Shown: positions 1 to 8,090 of the stretch, in pieces
How the letters are laid out: every line of letters begins with the position of its first letter
Numbering within the stretch: position 1 is the first letter of the stretch
From: Silvimonas sp.
Lineage (GTDB): Bacteria > Pseudomonadota > Gammaproteobacteria > Burkholderiales > Chitinibacteraceae
Assembly (NCBI GenBank): GCA_030151005.1
Contig: JASLES010000050.1
Span: 1 to 24,667, forward strand
Direction: 5' to 3'
Length of the DNA: 24,667 nt
Notes under the pieces: generated by a model
What the model saw: the letters and a program-made list of their open reading frames with translations, nothing else
What the model was told of the DNA's origin: nothing
Database searches by the model: none
Translations under genes and position numbers: made by a program

Positions 1-79
1 CCCGAACAGGACCGTGAAACGACTTAGCGCCGATGATAGTGCGGATTACCCGTGTGAAAGTAGGACATTGCCAGACACC
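1..79 (+). rRNA. rrf: 5S ribosomal RNA, 3' part (cut by window start)
   Basis: The first ~79 bases match the 3' two thirds of bacterial 5S rRNA, including the conserved stretches GTGAAAC, TTAGCGCCGATG and GTAGGACATTGCCAG. The 5' part lies before the window. A strong terminator follows after about 10 bases, so this is the end of an rRNA operon whose 16S and 23S genes would lie upstream. The exact 3' end (about 79) is estimated by comparison with known 5S ends. Confidence 0.93.
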
Positions 80-89
80 CCATAGAAAG

Positions 90-119
90 CGCCCGTACAG
101 AGAACTGTACGGGCGTTTT
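90..119 (+). terminator. Rho-independent terminator of the rRNA operon
   Basis: A perfect 11-bp stem (90-100 with 105-115) has a 4-base AGAA loop and is followed by TTTT. It lies directly after the 5S rRNA, so it ends the rRNA transcript. Confidence 0.93.
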
Positions 120-197
120 GCTTTGCGTGCGCCGCAAGGCAGCAAACAGCGTGTCCTGCGCTGCCGTTGATCAGCCGCCCATCCCCATTCATTTCGT

Positions 198-692
198 TTG
201 CATAAATTTAAAGCTCAATCACTCTTGGGCTTATGCGTTGTGATGGGTGCAAACGAAAGGGCGATCACGCCCACAAATCTGGAGTTGTTCCGGTCTGCGA
301 GCCGTATGTTGCAAAGCACAGACCCGGACGAGCGCCACTGCGCGCTGGAAAGCTTTAGATACCTTTCCCGCGCGGGCCTGGCCCGGGCGAGTTTCAATCT
401 GGCGGTGGCATATGTGCGTGGTCATGGCGTACCAACAGATAAAGCAATGGCGGCGGTTTTCATGTTGCGGGCCGCCCGGCAAGGCTATGCTGGCGCCTAC
501 GAACCGCTAGCGCGCATGATCATCAATGGTGATCTGCTGGAAAGCAAAGACTTGATCCCGGAAGGGCGCCATTTTGTGGCGCGGGTCTGGTATTTCCGCG
601 CGCTGTGCGATGGGGCTGCCCGGCCGCGGATGGCGAATTTGATTCCTTATTCCGCCATGTACGCCGCCTTGGGGCCGGTGCGCTATCACTAG
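198..692 (+). CDS. Small Sel1-repeat-like (TPR-type) protein
   Basis: A 164-aa protein of unknown specific role. Residues about 63-107 read as a Sel1-like helical repeat: ASFNLAVAYVRGHGV followed by the A..ML..AA.QGYAGA pattern, which normally mediates protein-protein contacts. The rest is not recognisable. There is no clear signal peptide or membrane segment, so it is probably cytoplasmic. The start is uncertain. The longest frame begins with TTG at 198; GTG at 240 and ATG at 243 are alternatives, the last giving a 149-aa product, and none has a good Shine-Dalgarno sequence. It lies alone between the rRNA terminator and amn. The domain call is by eye; coding status is supported by length and by the lack of a better frame. 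Confidence 0.62.
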   Translation: MHKFKAQSLLGLCVVMGANERAITPTNLELFRSASRMLQSTDPDERHCALESFRYLSRAGLARASFNLAVAYVRGHGVPTDKAMAAVFMLRAARQGYAGAYEPLARMIINGDLLESKDLIPEGRHFVARVWYFRALCDGAARPRMANLIPYSAMYAALGPVRYH

Positions 693-791
693 CGATTCGT
701 AAATGTCATAAGCAATGCGTTAGACTCACTGGCATGCCCGCCGCCCGGTCACGTGCGGCATTTCTGTCTGTCGTCTAGTGGATGCGCCTGC

Positions 792-2300
792 ATGAGTTCC
801 CGTTCCCTGCCTTATCTGCCCAGATTTATTGCCCCCACTCGCTACACCGATCCGGCGGCCGCGCTGGCGCAGGTGAAGCTGATTTATGACAGCAGTGTCA
901 ATCACCTGCGCGATGCCATGCAGCGCTTTGTGACGGGCGAAGACCTGGGCGGACACGTTCGCGCTTGCTACCCGTTTGTGCGCATTCAGACCGATACGGT
1001 GGCGCGATCCAACGAAGCCGATAGCGCCCATCTGAGCTTCGGGTTTGTCGCGGGGCCTGGTTATTTCGAAACTACCCTGACTCGACCTGATCTGTACGCG
1101 GATTACTATCAGGAGCAGTTTCGGCTGCTGCTGCAAAATCACGATTGCGAGCTGGAAATCGGTACCAGTTCTCAGCCCATCCCGGTGCATTTTTCGTTTG
1201 CCGAGCATGATTATATTGAAGGCACGCTCAGCCCGGCACGCCGGCAACTGATGCGCGATATGTTCGACCTGCCGGATCTCTCTGCCATGGATGACGGTAT
1301 TGCCAATGGCACTTACGATCCACGCCCGGGAGAGCCGCAACCGCTCGCCTTGTTTACCGCACCACGGATTGATTACTCGCTGCATCGCTTGCGCCATTAC
1401 ACCGGTACGGTGCCGGAGCATTTCCAGAACTTTGTGCTGTTTACCAATTACCAGTTCTACATTGATGAGTTCATCCGGCTGGGGCAGGAGAGCATGAATG
1501 ACCCCAACAGCGATTACATTGCCTTTGTGGAGCCTGGCAATGTGATCACCCGGCGGGTGGGCCTGTCGGCAGAAGAGGGCGATGCGCTGGGTGCTGCGCC
1601 GCCACGGCTGCCGCAAATGCCGGCTTATCACCTGATCCGGGCGGATCGGAGTGGTATTTCCATGGTGAACATCGGTGTGGGCCCGGCTAATGCCAAAACC
1701 ATTACCGACCACATTGCTGTGCTGCGCCCGCATGCCTGGATCATGCTTGGGCACTGCGCCGGCTTGCGCAACTCCCAGCAACTGGGCGATTACGTGCTGG
1801 CACACGGTTATGTGCGTGAAGACCATGTGCTTGATGAAGACCTGCCGCTGTGGGTGCCGATTCCGGCGCTGGCAGAAATCCAGCTTGCGCTGGAAGCCGC
1901 CGTGTCGGACGTGACGCTGCTGAAAGGGCCTGAGCTCAAGCACATCATGCGAACGGGGACGGTTGCCAGCACTGATAACCGCAATTGGGAGCTACTGCCG
2001 GATAACCGTCCGCAGCGCCGTTTTAGCCAGAGCCGCGCCGTGGCGCTGGATATGGAAAGCGCCACCATTGCGGCCAACGGTTTCCGGTTTCGCGTGCCCT
2101 ACGGCACTTTGCTGTGTGTGAGTGACAAACCACTGCATGGCGAGATCAAGTTACCTGGCATGGCCAACCAGTTTTACCGGGAGCGGGTGGATCAGCATCT
2201 GAGGATCGGTATTCGTGCCATGGAACTGTTGCGTGAACAGGGCGTCGATCAATTACATAGTCGCAAATTGCGCAGCTTTGCCGAAGTGGCCTTCCAGTAA
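792..2300 (+). CDS. amn: AMP nucleosidase
   Basis: A 502-aa protein that should hydrolyse AMP to adenine and ribose 5-phosphate in purine salvage and adenylate control. The N-terminal part carries the Amn-specific region (YTDPAAALAQVKLIYDSSV...). The C-terminal part has the nucleoside-phosphorylase-type fold with GHCAGLRNSQQLGDYVLAHG and the active-site region ALDMESATIAANGFRFRVPY followed by CVSDKPLHGEIKLPG. Length is close to the E. coli enzyme (484 aa). The frame is open from GTG 753, but ATG 792 is preferred: it starts at MSSRSLPYLPRF and drops a Cys-rich 13-residue extension unlike the family. A hairpin without a T-tract follows the stop. It appears monocistronic. Confidence 0.93.
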   Translation: MSSRSLPYLPRFIAPTRYTDPAAALAQVKLIYDSSVNHLRDAMQRFVTGEDLGGHVRACYPFVRIQTDTVARSNEADSAHLSFGFVAGPGYFETTLTRPDLYADYYQEQFRLLLQNHDCELEIGTSSQPIPVHFSFAEHDYIEGTLSPARRQLMRDMFDLPDLSAMDDGIANGTYDPRPGEPQPLALFTAPRIDYSLHRLRHYTGTVPEHFQNFVLFTNYQFYIDEFIRLGQESMNDPNSDYIAFVEPGNVITRRVGLSAEEGDALGAAPPRLPQMPAYHLIRADRSGISMVNIGVGPANAKTITDHIAVLRPHAWIMLGHCAGLRNSQQLGDYVLAHGYVREDHVLDEDLPLWVPIPALAEIQLALEAAVSDVTLLKGPELKHIMRTGTVASTDNRNWELLPDNRPQRRFSQSRAVALDMESATIAANGFRFRVPYGTLLCVSDKPLHGEIKLPGMANQFYRERVDQHLRIGIRAMELLREQGVDQLHSRKLRSFAEVAFQ

Positions 2301-2308
2301 TGTTGGCC

Positions 2309-2335
2309 GGGCCGATGTTTACCACGTATCGGCCC
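2309..2335 (+). terminator. Hairpin after amn, possible terminator
   Basis: A perfect 8-bp stem (2309-2316 with 2328-2335) encloses an 11-base loop just after the amn stop. No T-run follows, so intrinsic termination is uncertain; it may instead protect the 3' end of the mRNA. Confidence 0.35.
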
Positions 2336-2500
2336 AATCAACGCAACAGCATCAAGATTCAGGCAAACCGGCCGAAAAGTCGGGATAGACGCCATATGCT
2401 GGCCCGTGTCACCCGCGTTGCCAGCAAACTCATTACCGGGTGAATTGTTTTACGCAAGGCTTGCCGTGCCGATTGTGCGAGCCTCGAAAGGAGAACACCT

Positions 2501-3340
2501 ATGGCCATCACCGCCACCGGCCTGAGCAATCAGGCCACTCAGCAAAGCAATATCAACAATAACGCGACCAATAGCGCCAGCCAGATCGTGCAAGAGCCGG
2601 ATAGCTCGCTGACGGCGACGCCGATGGATCTGCAGGTGCCACAAGACAGCGTTACGTTTGAGTACTCGCAAACCACAGTAAGCCTGACCTATACCGACCC
2701 GCGCAAGGCACAGACCACCGGTGCCAGTACCGACAGCAGCGGTGACAGCTCTACCACCAGTACAGATGGGACGGACGGTACGTCATCGACTAGTACGCCA
2801 ACTGATCTGGCCTCGATGATCGATCAGTCCAACCAGAAGGTGCAGCAGTTTATCGACATGCTGGGCAACATGCTCAAGCAGCAGGGGCTGACCTGGTCCA
2901 AGGTGGTGAGCGGTGAGCAAAAGCTCAGTGCAGATCCGCAGACCGTTGAAGCGGCCAAGCAAGCGATCTCGCCGGATGGCGAGTTCGGGATCAAAAATAC
3001 CGCTGACCGGATTCTGAACTTTGCCAAGGCGGCAGCGGGCAACGACCCGACCAAACTGGCGCAGCTGAAAGACGCCATTCAACAAGGTTTTGACAGCGCG
3101 GCCCAGTTCTTTGGCGGCAAGCTGCCGGATATCAGCAACCAGACGCATGACGTGATCATGAACGAGCTGGATAAATGGTCGCAGAACGGTATTCCGCAAG
3201 GGGATGTCAGCTTGACCGATGACGACGTCAATGCGGTTATCAACCCCAAGAACGCGGACGGTAGCAGTGCGTCATCCAGTAGCGCTGCCGGCACGACGTC
3301 GAGCAGTACGACCGGTACCTCGATTTCCACATCCGCCTGA
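2501..3340 (+). CDS. DUF5610-like low-complexity protein, function unknown
   Basis: A 279-aa acidic protein with a strong Shine-Dalgarno (AAAGGAG, 2487-2493) seven bases before ATG. The N terminus (1-70) is Asn/Gln/Thr-rich. Residues 72-101 are an almost pure Ser/Thr/Asp/Gly linker. About 104-235 is a helical domain with IKNTADRILNFAK and GFDSAAQFFGGKLPDISNQT. Residues 250-279 are again Ser/Thr-rich. The helical domain resembles what I recall of DUF5610, seen in proteins often mislabelled hydrogenase-4 component G; this is recognition by eye. No Sec signal peptide or membrane segment is visible. The Ser/Thr-rich ends suggest a flexible, perhaps exported protein, but nothing in the sequence shows an export route. 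It stands alone, ending at a hairpin shared with the convergent betaine operon. Confidence 0.7.
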   Translation: MAITATGLSNQATQQSNINNNATNSASQIVQEPDSSLTATPMDLQVPQDSVTFEYSQTTVSLTYTDPRKAQTTGASTDSSGDSSTTSTDGTDGTSSTSTPTDLASMIDQSNQKVQQFIDMLGNMLKQQGLTWSKVVSGEQKLSADPQTVEAAKQAISPDGEFGIKNTADRILNFAKAAAGNDPTKLAQLKDAIQQGFDSAAQFFGGKLPDISNQTHDVIMNELDKWSQNGIPQGDVSLTDDDVNAVINPKNADGSSASSSSAAGTTSSSTTGTSISTSA

Positions 3341-3357
3341 TCAGGGGCGAGCCAGTG

Positions 3358-3381
3358 ACGGCGGGCCAGCAGGCCCGCCGT
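3358..3381. terminator. GC-rich hairpin between convergent genes
   Basis: A stem of about 10 bp (3358-3367 with 3372-3381) around the loop AGCA, extended by GTGAC/GTCAC flanks with a small bulge, lies between the + gene ending at 3340 and the - gene ending at 3384. It has no clean T-run on either strand, so it is called a probable bidirectional terminator only from position. Confidence 0.5.
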
Positions 3382-3383
3382 TG

Positions 3384-4178
3384 TCACAACTGCAGATAGC
3401 CGTAATCGGCGGCTTCCTGTTCCATTTCTGCCACCACATTGCACACAGAATCAGGCAATACGCTAAAGCCGGTGATACCGAACGGGGCCAGTGCGGCCGC
3501 CTGATCCGGGTTGGCGCAGGCGTGCGCCAGCGCAAGGCGCATCATCCACAGCTGATCTGGCGAGGTAGCAAGGGCGGTAATCAGCGGCAATCCGGGCGAT
3601 GGGGCCGTTTGCCCCACGATGCGGATGCCGGTCACCGCCTCAGGTTGATGCCGCTGCAGGAGCGCCAGTGTGACGCAATCAATGGCGGCGATATCGGCTT
3701 GTTGATCGCGGATAAACTCAATGGAGCGGGCGTGACTGCCCGTAGCGACAGCTCGGCCAAAGAACTGACCACCGACGGATAACGGCGCAATCAGCGCGCG
3801 CAAGCTGTTGTAGCCAGAGTGAGAATCCCGGCTGTTATAGGCCACCGTGGCCCCTCTGAAATCGGTCAGACTGATGCGTTTGTCAGTATCGCGCACCACC
3901 AGCATGCTGCAATAAAACGGGCCATCACAACCGTCGGCGTCGTAATGGAAATAACCAACGCTTTGCACCTTGTCTTTCAGTACTGTCATGAGCGGATAAC
4001 TACACGTCTGACTCAACAGTAACTCAGGGTCCAGCCAGTGTTCGACGAGCAGATCCGGCCAGGTGATTTCTTCCGGTGCGCCGGTGATTTCGTGATTGAT
4101 CAGTTCTGCTTTGAGCGCCTGCCATAATCGTGCAGTGTCCCCCGGCCCGGCAAAATACATGGGCAACGAAACCTTCAT
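3384..4178 (-). CDS. PhnD/SsuA-like substrate-binding domain protein, no signal peptide
   Basis: A 264-aa periplasmic-binding-fold protein. Features typical of the PhnD-like group are MKVSLPMYFAGP at the start, the central DFRGATVAYNSRDSHSGYNSLRALI (domain hinge and ligand-loop region), and SIEFIRDQQADIAAIDCVTLALL. Such proteins normally bind phosphonate, phosphite or related anions for ABC import. There is no signal peptide or lipobox: the first strand of the fold begins at residue 2, so as encoded the protein should stay in the cytoplasm. Its ATG overlaps the stop of yehW by four bases (ATGA, 4175-4178), so it is the fifth gene of the betaine importer operon and probably translationally coupled. 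Its ligand is unknown. It could be a cytoplasmic sensor, an enzyme-like binding-fold protein (compare MqnA/ThiY relatives), or a component exported by another route. Confidence 0.8.
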   Translation of the reverse strand: MKVSLPMYFAGPGDTARLWQALKAELINHEITGAPEEITWPDLLVEHWLDPELLLSQTCSYPLMTVLKDKVQSVGYFHYDADGCDGPFYCSMLVVRDTDKRISLTDFRGATVAYNSRDSHSGYNSLRALIAPLSVGGQFFGRAVATGSHARSIEFIRDQQADIAAIDCVTLALLQRHQPEAVTGIRIVGQTAPSPGLPLITALATSPDQLWMMRLALAHACANPDQAAALAPFGITGFSVLPDSVCNVVAEMEQEAADYGYLQL

Positions 4179-4993
4179 ATTCGGCCTCTATCCATTTGCG
4201 CACTGGCGGGCGATGCGCTTGTTATGGGGCGACGGTGCGGTGCCAGTCGCCATGGTTGTGACCAGATCATCAAGCGCTCAAATGCCAGATCAGTCACGAC
4301 CGCCAGCAGCCCCACGAGCAGGGCTCCTTCTACAATATAGGCAGTATTAAAGCCGCTCAAGCCCACAATAATGGGTGAACCCAGTGTGGGCGTCCCCACC
4401 GTGGAAGCAATGGCCGCTGTGCCAATATTGATGATGACCGAGGTGCGCACGCCGGCCAGGATCACCGGCAAGGCCAAGGGTAGTTCAACCCGCCAGAGCA
4501 GTTGCCGGCGGCTCATGCCCAGCCCGCGTGCGGCTTCCAGGGCCGCCTGGGGGGCGGATTCCAGCCCGGCAATGGTGCTCTGAACGACGGGCAATAAACC
4601 ATACAGCGCCAGGGCGATCAGTGCCGGGGTCAGCCCAAAACCAATCAAAGGCACGGCCACGGCCAATACTGCGACCGGCGGGAAAGTCTGGCCAATGGCC
4701 ACCACGGTTTCAAGCAGTGGCCGAAAGTCCCGACCAGCCGGCCGTGTGACCAGCAAGCCGGCGCCACAACCCAGGATCACGGCAATGGCGCTGGAGATAC
4801 CGACAATCACAATATGGGCCAGCACCAGCGACGGAAAAGATGCTTGTTCATACAGCGGGCGTTCTTGTTCCGGGAACAGCGCATGAAACAGCGGCCCCAG
4901 ATGAGACATGCCAAACGTTAACGCCAGTAGCAATAACGTGGACCAGCAAAGCGGGTCCAGCCACCAGTGGCGAGCGGCAGGCGGCTGGCTCAT
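4175..4993 (-). CDS. yehW: Betaine/osmoprotectant ABC transporter permease, YehW-type
   Basis: A 272-aa inner-membrane permease with about six hydrophobic segments and the ABC permease coupling motif EAARGLGMSRRQLLWRVELP starting near residue 153. Pairs with the neighbouring yehY-type permease to form the channel for a glycine-betaine-class importer. E. coli YehW is about 243 aa; this one is longer mainly at the N terminus (PPAARHWWLDPLCW). Both ends overlap neighbours by ATGA (4990-4993 with yehX, 4175-4178 with the PhnD-like gene), typical of translational coupling. The yeh assignment rests on the gene order binding protein-permease-ATPase-permease, identical to E. coli yehZYXW. Confidence 0.86.
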   Translation of the reverse strand: MSQPPAARHWWLDPLCWSTLLLLALTFGMSHLGPLFHALFPEQERPLYEQASFPSLVLAHIVIVGISSAIAVILGCGAGLLVTRPAGRDFRPLLETVVAIGQTFPPVAVLAVAVPLIGFGLTPALIALALYGLLPVVQSTIAGLESAPQAALEAARGLGMSRRQLLWRVELPLALPVILAGVRTSVIINIGTAAIASTVGTPTLGSPIIVGLSGFNTAYIVEGALLVGLLAVVTDLAFERLMIWSQPWRLAPHRRPITSASPASAQMDRGRI

Positions 4994-5922
4994 GCTGCGA
5001 CATCCAGCAGATCAGTCACATGGATGCTGCCGATGGTCTGGCCGTGTTCATCCACCACCGGCAGTTGTGCCGCGCGGCTGGCGATCAAGGCTGAGAGCGC
5101 TTCACGCAGGGTGGCGGTGGCGATAATGGCCGGGCCGGTAGCCTGTTGATCCTGGCGCATGCGGCTGGACACTTGATCCAGCGCCAACAGTTTAAGGCCG
5201 ACTTCGCTGCGGCCCACAAAGTGGCTGACAAAGTCAGAGGCGGGCTCCAGCAGAATCTGCCGTGGGGTACCGTCTTGCACAATGCGGCCGCCGTCCAGCA
5301 TGACAATGCGGTCCGCCAGTAGCAGTGCCTCATCAATATCGTGGGTGACCAGCACGATGGCTTTGCCAGAAACCTGATGAATGCGCGCGATTTCTGCCTG
5401 CAACGCGCTGCGGGTTACCGGGTCGAGCGCGCCAAAGGGTTCATCCATCAGCAAGACTTCCGGGTCTGCTGCCAGTGCCCGTGCCACACCCACGCGTTGT
5501 TGCTGGCCACCCGACAGTTGATGCGGGTAACGCTGACTGAATTCGGCCGGTGGCAGCCCCAACAACTGAAGAAGTTCTTCCACGCGTGCCGCTACGCGCG
5601 CCTTGGGCCATTTAAGCAGCGCCGGCACGGTGGCAATGTTTTGTGCCACCGTCCAGTGTGGAAACAGCCCGATCGACTGGATGGCGTAACCCATGCGGCG
5701 GCGCAGGTCTTCTTCGCGGAAACTGCGGATTTCCTGCCCTGCAAACAGAATGCGGCCCTGATCGTGTTCGACGAGCCGGTTAATCATCTTGAGCGTGGTA
5801 GATTTACCTGAGCCTGAGGGGCCGATCAGCACAGTGAATTCACCATCGGCCAGCCGCAAAGACAAGTTATCCACGGCGACAAAATCACCAAAGCGTTTGC
5901 TGACCTGCTCAAACTGGATCAT
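4990..5922 (-). CDS. yehX: Betaine/osmoprotectant ABC transporter ATPase with CBS domain, YehX-type
   Basis: A 310-aa nucleotide-binding subunit, close to E. coli YehX (308 aa). Walker A GPSGSGKS is at 34-41, the Q-loop Gln at about 82, signature LSGGQ at 136-140, Walker B VLLMDE at 156-161, and the switch His at about 194 (THD). The C-terminal ~80 residues form a single CBS-like module (ATLREALSALI...LPVVDEHGQTIGSIHVTDLLD). In OpuA/OpuC relatives this module senses ionic strength or nucleotides, so transport may be gated by osmolarity; that is inference. Start ATG overlaps the yehY stop by four bases. Confidence 0.93.
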   Translation of the reverse strand: MIQFEQVSKRFGDFVAVDNLSLRLADGEFTVLIGPSGSGKSTTLKMINRLVEHDQGRILFAGQEIRSFREEDLRRRMGYAIQSIGLFPHWTVAQNIATVPALLKWPKARVAARVEELLQLLGLPPAEFSQRYPHQLSGGQQQRVGVARALAADPEVLLMDEPFGALDPVTRSALQAEIARIHQVSGKAIVLVTHDIDEALLLADRIVMLDGGRIVQDGTPRQILLEPASDFVSHFVGRSEVGLKLLALDQVSSRMRQDQQATGPAIIATATLREALSALIASRAAQLPVVDEHGQTIGSIHVTDLLDVAA

Positions 5923-7082
5923 TGCCCGCGTGCTCCCAGTAGTGACACCAACAGTTTGAACATCGCATCTGCTGCAATGGCCAGCGCAATCACCGGCACG
6001 GCGCCCAACAACACCAGATCCAGCGCGCTGCTGAGCAAGCCCTGAAACATGATCGCGCCAAAACCACCGGCGCCAATCAGCGCGGCGACGGTGGTCAGGC
6101 CAATGGCTTGCACGGTGGTGATGCGCAGACCAGAGAGGAGTACCGGCAAGGCCAGGGGGACTTCCACCTGCCAGAACACCTGGCGGCGCGACAAGCCCAT
6201 ACCGCGCGCGGCCTCCACTACCGCAGCGGGGACTTGCTCCAGCCCGGCGGTGGTACTGCGGGCCATGGGTAACAAAGAATAGAGCGTGAGCGCAATCACG
6301 GCTGGCGTGACACCAATGCCACTGATGCCCAGTTGCGCCAGCACGGGGACATGAGCCGCGAGCGCCGCCAGCGGCGCAATCAACAACCCGAACAAGGCAA
6401 TAGAAGGAATGGTCTGGATGATGTTAAGCACCGAAAACAACGGCCCGCGCAGCCCGGCGCGGCGAAAGGCCGCGACACCCAGCGGAATGCCAATCAACAG
6501 GGTAGGAACCAGGGTGGCTGCCACGATGGCCAGGTGACGGGTCAACGCAGCATCAAATACATCCTGGCGATTGGCGTATTCCTTGAGCACCGACAGTTCA
6601 GCCAGCGCGCCGGAAAACAGTAGCAACACGCTTGGGGCCAAGACGGCCAATGCCACCAGTACCATGTCGCGCGGGTTCAGTTTCAGCCGCCCCAGCGCGT
6701 CTGCCGCCGCCAGCCAGCCCAACGCCCACAGAGCCCAGGTGCCACCGCCAAATGAGGTTCGGCTATAACTGGAATCCGTCATGGCGAGGGTGTGCGCCAC
6801 ATGGCCACCCACCGCCAGCAGGCCCGCCAGCCAGGCCGCGCAAGCGAGGAGCACGGTGAACTCTCTGACGCGACGTGGGGGGAAGAACGCGGCCAGCCCC
6901 AACACAGCGGCCGGGATCAGGATCAGCGCATGCCAGCCCGCCATGCCCGTGACAAACCCGATGCCAACGCCCGTGACCAGCCGGTTGGGCGCATGGGTAA
7001 AGAGTGGCCATTGCCAGGCGGCCAGTGCCCCCAGCAGCCACAGCAATAACAACACCCGGTTGTGGACAAGACTGGCCCGCAC
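5919..7082 (-). CDS. yehY: Betaine/osmoprotectant ABC transporter permease, YehY-type
   Basis: A 387-aa inner-membrane permease, almost the length of E. coli YehY (385 aa). The N-terminal ~180 residues contain extra hydrophobic helices (10-26, 52-67, 76-92, 114-128, 139-160) absent from the shorter partner YehW. The C-terminal ~200 residues are the transporter permease domain with EAARGMGLSRRQVFWQVEVP starting at about residue 290. The start is GTG at 7080-7082, immediately after the TAA of osmF (no gap), so expression probably depends on coupling to osmF. The stop overlaps yehX by ATGA. Confidence 0.87.
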   Translation of the reverse strand: MRASLVHNRVLLLLWLLGALAAWQWPLFTHAPNRLVTGVGIGFVTGMAGWHALILIPAAVLGLAAFFPPRRVREFTVLLACAAWLAGLLAVGGHVAHTLAMTDSSYSRTSFGGGTWALWALGWLAAADALGRLKLNPRDMVLVALAVLAPSVLLLFSGALAELSVLKEYANRQDVFDAALTRHLAIVAATLVPTLLIGIPLGVAAFRRAGLRGPLFSVLNIIQTIPSIALFGLLIAPLAALAAHVPVLAQLGISGIGVTPAVIALTLYSLLPMARSTTAGLEQVPAAVVEAARGMGLSRRQVFWQVEVPLALPVLLSGLRITTVQAIGLTTVAALIGAGGFGAIMFQGLLSSALDLVLLGAVPVIALAIAADAMFKLLVSLLGARGQ

Positions 7083-8000
7083 TTACTTCACGAAGCCTTT
7101 TTGTTTGAGGTAATCCGCCGCAACTTTTTTGGCATCCTGCCCTTCAATAGCAATCTTTGCGTTCAGGGTTTGCAAGGTGCGGCTATCCAGACTCTGAAAT
7201 ACCGGAGCCAGCGCATCCTTGATGCCTGGATATCTGGTCAGCACATCGGCCCGGACGATGGGCGCGGGCGCATAGATGGGCTGGCTGCCCTTGGGGTCTT
7301 CCAGCGTCACCAGTCCCAGCGCGGCCACCGGGCCATCCGTGCCATAGGCCATCGCGGCATTTACGCCAGACGTTTGTTCGGCGGCCGCTTTAATGGTCAC
7401 CGTGGTGTCGCCACCGGCCAGAGTCAGCAACTGGTCTTGTTTGAGTTTGAAGCCGTAGGCATTTTCAAAAGCGGGCAGCGCATCCGGGCGTTCAATGAAT
7501 TCGGCGGAGGCCGCCAGCTTGAACTTGCCGCCACCATTGACCCATTTACCCAGATCAGCCAGGGATTTGAGTTTGTTGGCGCTGGCGACATCCTTGCGTA
7601 CCGCAATGGCCCAGGTGTTATTGGCCGGGGCGGGTGTCAGCCAGACGAGTTTGTTTTTCTGCAAATCCAGCGTTTTTACTTTGTCGTAACCCGCTTGCGC
7701 GTTACGCCAGGCCGGGTTTTTTTCGTCCGAGAAAAAAAACGCACCGTTGCCGGTGTATTCCGGATAGATATCGATCTCCCCGGCTGTGATGGCGCTACGG
7801 ACCACTTTGGTGGTGCCCAGCTGGATCTTGTTTTCCGTCTTGATGCCTTTGGCCTCCAGCACTTGCAAGATCAGATTACCCAGCAAAGAGCCCTCGGTAT
7901 CGATCTTGGAGCCGACACGCACTGCGCTATCGGCCTGGGCCAAAGATAGACACACCGCCAGCACGGTGCCCAATACGGCGCGGCAAACTCGCAAATTCAT
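7083..8000 (-). CDS. osmF: Betaine-type osmoprotectant substrate-binding protein OsmF/YehZ
   Basis: A 305-aa periplasmic binding protein, the same length as E. coli YehZ/OsmF. The first ~23 residues are a Sec signal peptide (MNLRVCRAVLG...LSLAQA, cleavage before DSAVRVGSK). Recognisable family stretches are VGSKIDTEGSLLGNLILQVL, QLGTTKVV, EIDIYPEYTGNGAFFF, LTPAPANNTW, KLAASAEFIERPDALPAFE and MAYGTDGPVAALGL. The family binds glycine betaine-type solutes, in E. coli with low affinity. The open frame extends to 8078, but ATG 8000 is chosen because it follows AAGGA (8007-8011) and yields a proper signal peptide. First gene of the importer operon; 90 bp separate it from the desaturase upstream, so the two may be cotranscribed. 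Confidence 0.93.
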   Translation of the reverse strand: MNLRVCRAVLGTVLAVCLSLAQADSAVRVGSKIDTEGSLLGNLILQVLEAKGIKTENKIQLGTTKVVRSAITAGEIDIYPEYTGNGAFFFSDEKNPAWRNAQAGYDKVKTLDLQKNKLVWLTPAPANNTWAIAVRKDVASANKLKSLADLGKWVNGGGKFKLAASAEFIERPDALPAFENAYGFKLKQDQLLTLAGGDTTVTIKAAAEQTSGVNAAMAYGTDGPVAALGLVTLEDPKGSQPIYAPAPIVRADVLTRYPGIKDALAPVFQSLDSRTLQTLNAKIAIEGQDAKKVAADYLKQKGFVK

Positions 8001-8090
8001 GGGTCTTCCTTCAATGGATACAGGCTTAAGGTTAGTCACCTGGACGCGCCTGTGCCGGTAAAAACAGCAGTCGGGCAAGATGGAATGTGT

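Noticed and set aside
726..1943. 405-aa open frame on the minus strand
   Set aside because: Antisense to amn; open only because of GC-rich codon bias.
7062..7949. 295-aa open frame on the plus strand
   Set aside because: Antisense to osmF, which is clearly real.
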